Shown: piece after piece, positions 6,341 to 8,162 of the stretch
Position numbering within the stretch: the stretch's first letter is position 1
Layout of the letters: every line of letters starts with the position of its first letter
NCBI GenBank assembly: GCA_002316215.1
Contig: DCDB01000145.1
Coordinates: 1 to 8,162 of the forward strand
Direction: 5' to 3'
DNA: 8,162 nt
DNA from: Lachnospiraceae bacterium UBA1066
GTDB lineage: Bacteria > Bacillota > Clostridia > Lachnospirales > Lachnospiraceae
Translations under genes and position numbers: made by a program
Notes under the pieces: model-generated
Told to the model about the DNA's origin: nothing
Database searches by the model: none
The model's input: only the letters and a program-made list of their open reading frames with translations

Positions 6341-7780
6341 ATGAAGACCAAAAAAATCCAGTGGATACAAATCGCCCGCCATCTTGTACAGCTCGCCGCC
6401 TTTATCCTGTATCCCGGGCTCTTCGTATCAATTTTCCTTTCCGTTAAAGATATTTATACGGCGCTTATCGGCGGAACATTCGTTTTTTCAACGCTTGCGC
6501 CTTCCATTTTCCTTTTGTCCGGAACGCTGATCATCACGATTTTTCTCGGGCGTTTCTTCTGCGGCTTTCTCTGCTCCTTCGGTGCTATGGGCGACCTCTT
6601 GTGGGCTTTCATGCAACATACGCTCCGCGTCCGTATCAAAGTTCCCGAAAAGCTTGATGCCGTCCTGAAATATTTAAAATACGTCGTCTTAGCAGCTGTC
6701 GTCATCTTCGGATGGACGCTCGGCACGGTAAACTTTGAGGGAACCTTAAGCCCGTGGACCGTATTCGGCTTTTATTCCTCAATAAAAAGCTGGACAACAG
6801 CCACTTACCTCTTTACCATCGGCAACGTCTTTTTGATCGTTATCATCATCGGTTCTATGTTTATCGAGCGTTTCTTCTGCAGGTATCTCTGCCCGCTCGG
6901 CGGCATCTTTACCCTGGTTTCCAAAGCAAGGCTGATCCGCATACGCAAGAACCGTAAAAAATGCGGCAATTGTACGCTCTGCACGGCAAAATGCTCTATG
7001 GGAATTCCTCTTTATAAGACAGATATCGTTTCCTCCGGAGAATGCATCGACTGTTTCAAATGCACGGAAGTCTGCCCGAAAGCCAATGCGGCTGCAAATC
7101 CGACGCCGGCCGTTGCTTCAGCCATCGCCGTTGCGGCATTGACCGGCATGGTCTACGGAGGAGATATTCTTGGAGCGAAAGTCGCTGAAGCCTCAGCAGT
7201 TTCACAATCCGCCGTTTCCTCAGGCTCAGCCTCTTCAGGTACTGCCTCTTCGGGCACTGCCTCTTCAGGCACCGCTTCTTCAGGCACTGCCTCTTCAGGC
7301 ACCGCTTCTTCAGGCACTGCCTCTTCAGGCACCGCTTCTTCAGGCACTGCTTCTTCAGGTACTGCTTCTTCAGGTACTGCTTCTTCCGGCAGTGCATCCG
7401 CAGGCGCAACGACAGGTTCTTCCGACAGCACGGCAGCAGCTTCCGCTGACAGCGCAGCATCTTCCACCGGGGCATACACAGACGGTACCTATGAAGGTTC
7501 CGGCACCGGTCTCCGCGGCACCACAACCGTCAAAGTCACAGTTTCAGGCGGACAGATTACTTCCATCGAAGTGGAGTCCTATCAGGATGACAGCCAGTAT
7601 TTCAATCGCGCCCAGAGTACCGTAATCTCGGAGATCCTTTCTTCTCAGAGTATCAATGTGAGCACAGTTTCCGGCGCCACCTTCTCAAGCAACGGTATTC
7701 TCGAAGCCGTCGCAGACGCACTGAACATCAGCTTCACGAACCCCAACTCCTCTCTTCCGAGCGGCGGTCACGGGCATTGA
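6341..7780 (+). CDS. NapH-like membrane polyferredoxin fused to a flavinylated FMN-binding domain
   Basis: Predicted electron carrier across the cytoplasmic membrane, 479 residues. Membrane helices are near 15-33, 50-70, 110-128 and 155-175. CGFLC (74-78) and CRYLCPLGG (180-188) are the paired Cys motifs of NapH/NosR-type proteins. Two 4Fe-4S ferredoxin motifs follow: C208-x2-C211-x2-C214-x3-C218 and C235-x2-C238-x2-C241-x3-CP. Lys/Arg-rich loops near 95-110 and 196-207 place the clusters in the cytosol. A fifth helix (about 257-273) leads out to a Ser/Gly/Thr/Ala linker with ten GTASS units (300-349). The C-terminal FMN_bind domain (about 379-463) runs from YTDGTYEGSG to TVSGATFSSNGI; T447 is the predicted site of covalent FMN attachment by ApbE. 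The tail ends GGHGH. The start is set by GAGAGGTG six bases upstream; the longer open frame from 6059 overlaps apbE and is rejected. Confidence 0.9.
   Translation: MKTKKIQWIQIARHLVQLAAFILYPGLFVSIFLSVKDIYTALIGGTFVFSTLAPSIFLLSGTLIITIFLGRFFCGFLCSFGAMGDLLWAFMQHTLRVRIKVPEKLDAVLKYLKYVVLAAVVIFGWTLGTVNFEGTLSPWTVFGFYSSIKSWTTATYLFTIGNVFLIVIIIGSMFIERFFCRYLCPLGGIFTLVSKARLIRIRKNRKKCGNCTLCTAKCSMGIPLYKTDIVSSGECIDCFKCTEVCPKANAAANPTPAVASAIAVAALTGMVYGGDILGAKVAEASAVSQSAVSSGSASSGTASSGTASSGTASSGTASSGTASSGTASSGTASSGTASSGTASSGTASSGSASAGATTGSSDSTAAASADSAASSTGAYTDGTYEGSGTGLRGTTTVKVTVSGGQITSIEVESYQDDSQYFNRAQSTVISEILSSQSINVSTVSGATFSSNGILEAVADALNISFTNPNSSLPSGGHGH
7223..7402 (+). repeat. Twelve 15-bp coding repeats (GTASS linker)
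   Basis: Ten GTASS units (7238-7387) are flanked by one GSASS (7223-7237) and one GSASA (7388-7402). In the middle, codon choice alternates between ACT GCC TCT and ACC GCT TCT, making a 30-bp higher-order period, the mark of recent duplication of paired units. The linker joins the membrane anchor to the FMN domain, and copy number probably varies between strains. Confidence 0.92.
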
Positions 7781-7836
7781 TTGAAAGCGCAGAATAAAAT
7801 CCTGAAATCCAAATCCTGAAAATGAAAATCCAGAAT

Positions 7837-7881
7837 AAAAAACGCCTTCCGGAAAGACTTCGTTCCGGAAAGGCGTTTTTT
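7837..7881. terminator. Strong intrinsic terminator, probably bidirectional
   Basis: AACGCCTTCCGGAA (7841-7854) pairs with TTCCGGAAAGGCGTT (7863-7877) with one bulged A and an 8-base loop. Six Ts follow on the plus strand (7876-7881), and the As at 7837-7842 give a T-run on the minus strand. It ends the plus-strand fusion gene and also the minus-strand repeat-protein gene entering from the right. Confidence 0.92.
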
Positions 7882-7949
7882 ATCAGACTCGCTCTTAAGT
7901 ATTCTAATGAAACCATTGTATTTCACTGGTTAAATTAACCCGTGCTGCT

Positions 7950-8162
7950 TTAATTCACCTGATTCAGGTTTCCTTAGTTAAACTGGTTCGTATTTCCCTG
8001 ATTAAACTGGTTCGGGTTTCCCTGATTGAACTGGTTCGGGTTTCCCTGATTAAACTGATTCGGATTTCCCTGATTGAATTGGTTCGGGTTTCCCTGATTG
8101 AACTGGTTAGGATTTCCCTGATTAAACTGATTCGGGTTCCCCTGATTGAACTGGTTCGGGTT
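7950..8162 (-). repeat. 24-bp tandem repeats, coding and then degenerate past the stop
   Basis: From the right edge there are seven full 24-bp units encoding NPNQFNQG, differing only at third-codon positions apart from the last unit. An eighth partial unit (NTNQFN) ends at TAA 7976-7974. The same period continues beyond the stop as one decayed unit (7973-7950: GGA AAC CTG AAT CAG GTG AAT, then TAA). The array extends past the right edge. Confidence 0.9.
7974..8162 (-). CDS. Asn/Gln-rich NPNQFNQG repeat protein, C-terminal 62 residues (partial)
   Basis: Only the C-terminal end is in the window: 62 codons plus TAA, in frame to the right edge. Every residue belongs to the octapeptide NPNQFNQG, with the last unit changed to NTNQFN. 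The composition is about three-quarters Asn, Gln and Gly, with one Phe per unit and no charged residue, so it is a low-complexity, probably disordered, prion-like tail. The N-terminal domain that would reveal function is outside the window. The reading frame is convincing because most differences between units are synonymous. The terminator at 7837-7881 serves as its 3' end. Confidence 0.8.
   Translation of the reverse strand, partial: NPNQFNQGNPNQFNQGNPNQFNQGNPNQFNQGNPNQFNQGNPNQFNQGNPNQFNQGNTNQFN

Noticed and set aside
7153..7479. Minus-strand frame encoding PEEAV repeats opposite the GTASS linker
   Set aside because: It is the antisense shadow of the 15-bp repeats. The period is a multiple of three, so other frames stay open too, and the plus strand has the recognisable domains and ribosome binding site.

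Overview
The window reads as chromosomal DNA of a Gram-positive anaerobe, most likely a clostridial Firmicute such as a gut Lachnospiraceae. The grounds are purine-rich Shine-Dalgarno sites (AGGAGG class), sigma-A-like promoters, roughly balanced GC content and gene content typical of that group. The genus is inference; there is no rRNA or other marker here.

Layout, left to right. (1) Positions 1-430, minus strand: the N-terminal part of a Lys/Ala/Pro-rich protein of unknown function that runs off the left edge in 27-bp tandem repeats. A near-consensus promoter lies upstream, and an in-frame TGA sits just before the usable GTG. (2) 661-1986, minus: a cytosolic M20 metallo-hydrolase of the carboxypeptidase S/PM20D1 type. 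(3) 2010-2165: four 39-bp tandem repeats between genes. (4) 2232-4007, minus: oleate hydratase with both catalytic residues. (5) 4142-5029, minus: a DegV/FakB fatty-acid-binding protein with its own promoter. (6) 5205-6107, minus: ApbE, FAD:protein FMN transferase. (7) 6341-7780, plus, divergent from apbE: a NapH-like membrane polyferredoxin fused through a (GTASS)10 linker to an FMN-binding domain carrying the SGAT flavinylation site, followed by a strong terminator. (8) 7974-8162, minus: the C-terminal end of a protein made of NPNQFNQG repeats, entering from the right edge.

Two functional units stand out. The first is a fatty-acid unit: FakB binds acyl chains for phosphorylation, OhyA hydrates unsaturated fatty acids to 10-hydroxy acids, and the M20 enzyme belongs to a family branch whose animal member makes and cleaves N-fatty-acyl amino acids. 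The second is a flavin-based electron-transfer unit: the fusion protein would carry electrons from the cytosol through 4Fe-4S clusters to a covalently bound FMN outside the membrane, with ApbE attaching the FMN. ApbE here has no signal peptide, which conflicts with the predicted outside location of its target.

The window is also unusually rich in tandem repeats: five unrelated arrays (27, 39, 33, 15 and 24 bp) in about 8 kb, three coding and two intergenic.
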